From: Paucihalobacter sp036825875
GTDB taxonomy: Bacteria > Bacteroidota > Bacteroidia > Flavobacteriales > Flavobacteriaceae
Assembly (NCBI RefSeq): GCF_036825875.1
Contig: NZ_DAISXK010000011.1
Span: 7,322 to 71,321 of the forward strand
Reading direction: 5' to 3'
DNA: 64,000 bases
Below are positions 62,942 to 64,000 of the stretch, in pieces (the first letter of the stretch is position 1; each line of letters opens with the position of its first letter). The notes beneath the pieces were generated by a model. The model saw only the letters and a list, made by a program, of their open reading frames with translations, was not told where the DNA came from and did no database searches. The translations under genes were made by a program, and so were the position numbers.

Positions 62942-63859
62942 ATGAATATATTTTCCTTTGGAGTTCATTTTACTGATGATATGAGTTGAAGGCTGCATCT
63001 TAAAGAGCAACGAGACAAAGAAGGAGTTGTTTGCAAGCGTTGCCATGATACAGAGCATTATTGGCTACAAAACAAATGGAGCTATCAATACAAATCTTGC
63101 AACTCAAGAACTTCGTTACTTAGCGGTACTATAATGGAGAGTTCAAAGCTTTCGTTTATGACTTGGTACAAGACCATATTTTTGTTAAGTACAACAAAAA
63201 AAGGCTTTTCCAGTAAAGAGATACAACGACAACTCGGGTTAAAAAGATATGAGCCAGTCTGGGCGATGGTTCATAAACTTCGCAAAGCAATGGGACAGCG
63301 TGATGATAGATATACCTTGGAAGGTATGATAGAGATGGACGAAGGCTATTTTACCGTAGAAGCTTCGCAGCAAGCACATAACACGCAAAAAGCAGGTCGT
63401 GGCAGCAAGACCAAATCAAATGTTATGGTAATTGCAGAAAGCACAATTCTTGAAGATATAGACACAGGAAAAGTGGAAAGACAATGTCGTTATTTCAAAG
63501 CTAAAGTATTAGACGATCATAAGTCGGAAGGAACCGACGCAACCTTTGAGAAAGCTATTGATGGTGAGAAAACAATTGTATTTACTGATAAAAGCACCTC
63601 ATATGTCAACATTGCCGATTATGTAGAAATACATATGAGCGAAAAATCAGATGCGCAAACAACCAAAGAAACACTAAAATGGGTGCATATAGCAATAAGT
63701 AACGCCAAAAGAAATTTTGTGGGAACCTATCATAAAATCAAGAAAAAATACCTGCAACTATACCTCAATGAGTTTGTATATAAGCTTAACCGCAGGTATT
63801 TTGGAGAACGAATCTTCGATAGACTGGTTATTGCTAGCATAACAGCTAATGGACATTAA
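62942..63859 (+). mobile_element. IS1595-family insertion element, ends not determined
   Basis: The coding part of an IS1595-family element. The inverted repeats could not be set with confidence. TTTTTAGACATAAAG near 62764 and the reverse complement of TTATGCGTCTAATTTT-like sequence near 63985 share a TTAGAC word, which may be chance. The element is the only insertion sequence in the window, next to the secreted lyase gene. Confidence 0.6.
62942..63859 (+). pseudogene. IS1595-family transposase with a stop at codon 16
   Basis: Read from ATG 62942, the frame gives MNIFSFGVHFTDDMS, then TGA at 62987-62989, then 'RLHLKEQRDKEGVVCKRCHD' with a zinc-finger Cys pair, 'KWSYQYKSCNS', 'TSLLSGTIMESSKLSFMTWY', and the ISXO2-like catalytic domain ('MIEMDEGYFT', 'VFTDKSTSYVN', 'WVHIAISNAKRNFVGTYHKI'). 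Cys would be expected at the stop, since relatives have SCRLH there. The full frame has 305 codons, the normal length. Translation from the internal ATG at 63134 would lack the zinc finger. It moves DNA by a DDE-type reaction if functional. Confidence 0.75.
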
Positions 63860-64000
63860 ACGGATATACAATTATAGAATAATCATAAATATAATTTAAA
63901 TTTAAGGATATGGAATAATTTAACATTTAAAATTGGAAGCAAAAATTTTAATAAATAATCGACTATTTACAAATCATTAACTATGCGTCTAATTTTTATC

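Overview
The window looks like chromosomal DNA from a marine-type member of the Flavobacteriaceae (Bacteroidota). The evidence is low G+C content, several proteins ending in type IX secretion (T9SS) sorting domains, a porX gene, a his operon in the order G-D-C-B-H-A-F-IE, an lpxC/fabZ fusion gene, promoters of the TTG / TAnnTTTG type, and little sign of Shine-Dalgarno sequences. I cannot name the genus from the sequence alone. No rRNA, tRNA or CRISPR array was seen.

Layout. 1-16.6 kb: short-chain and aldehyde dehydrogenases, a YtxH/holin-like small membrane protein operon, a cluster of cupin, SDR and two secreted hydrolases (S9 peptidase and CocE type), an alcohol dehydrogenase with an old-yellow-enzyme reductase, a DMT exporter, an M28 peptidase and a cold-shock-domain protein. 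16.9-27 kb: an FAD amine-oxidase-like protein, a large secreted sugar-dehydrogenase/malectin gene broken by three in-frame stops, a PurD-like ATP-grasp enzyme and a secreted vanadium-haloperoxidase-like protein. 27-35 kb: small housekeeping and hypothetical genes (DinB, DUF3817, MscS, thioesterase, DUF2461, OmpA lipoprotein, lipocalin, sodium:solute symporter, divergent TruA). 35.4-43.5 kb: the complete histidine operon, preceded by a His-rich leader peptide with an attenuator; its spacers carry many short palindromes and heptamer arrays. 43.5-54.3 kb: a long minus-strand block with SPFH, VWA, fabG, sucD and the lipid A genes (two lpxD-type genes, efp, lpxA, lpxC/fabZ) and an HD hydrolase. 54.3-59.1 kb: porX, tsaE, a tiny secreted peptide overlapping a membrane protein, alanine dehydrogenase and a DUF4258-type protein. 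59.5-64 kb: a T9SS pectate-lyase-like protein with an assembly gap inside its repeats, and an IS1595-family transposase with an early stop.

How it fits together. PorX is a regulator of T9SS in this phylum, and the window holds three T9SS cargo genes (one broken). The lipid A block and the his operon are each near-complete pathways. The most notable points are a deletion in lpxC/fabZ that removes the LpxC zinc-binding HKLLD motif and shifts the frame, three different nonsense codons in one otherwise open 1,422-codon frame, a well-formed his attenuator, and hairpin repeats in the his spacers with compensatory stem changes. I found no convincing new multi-gene system. Several of the broken genes could be assembly errors, because the window contains a 100-N gap and may come from a draft or metagenome assembly.
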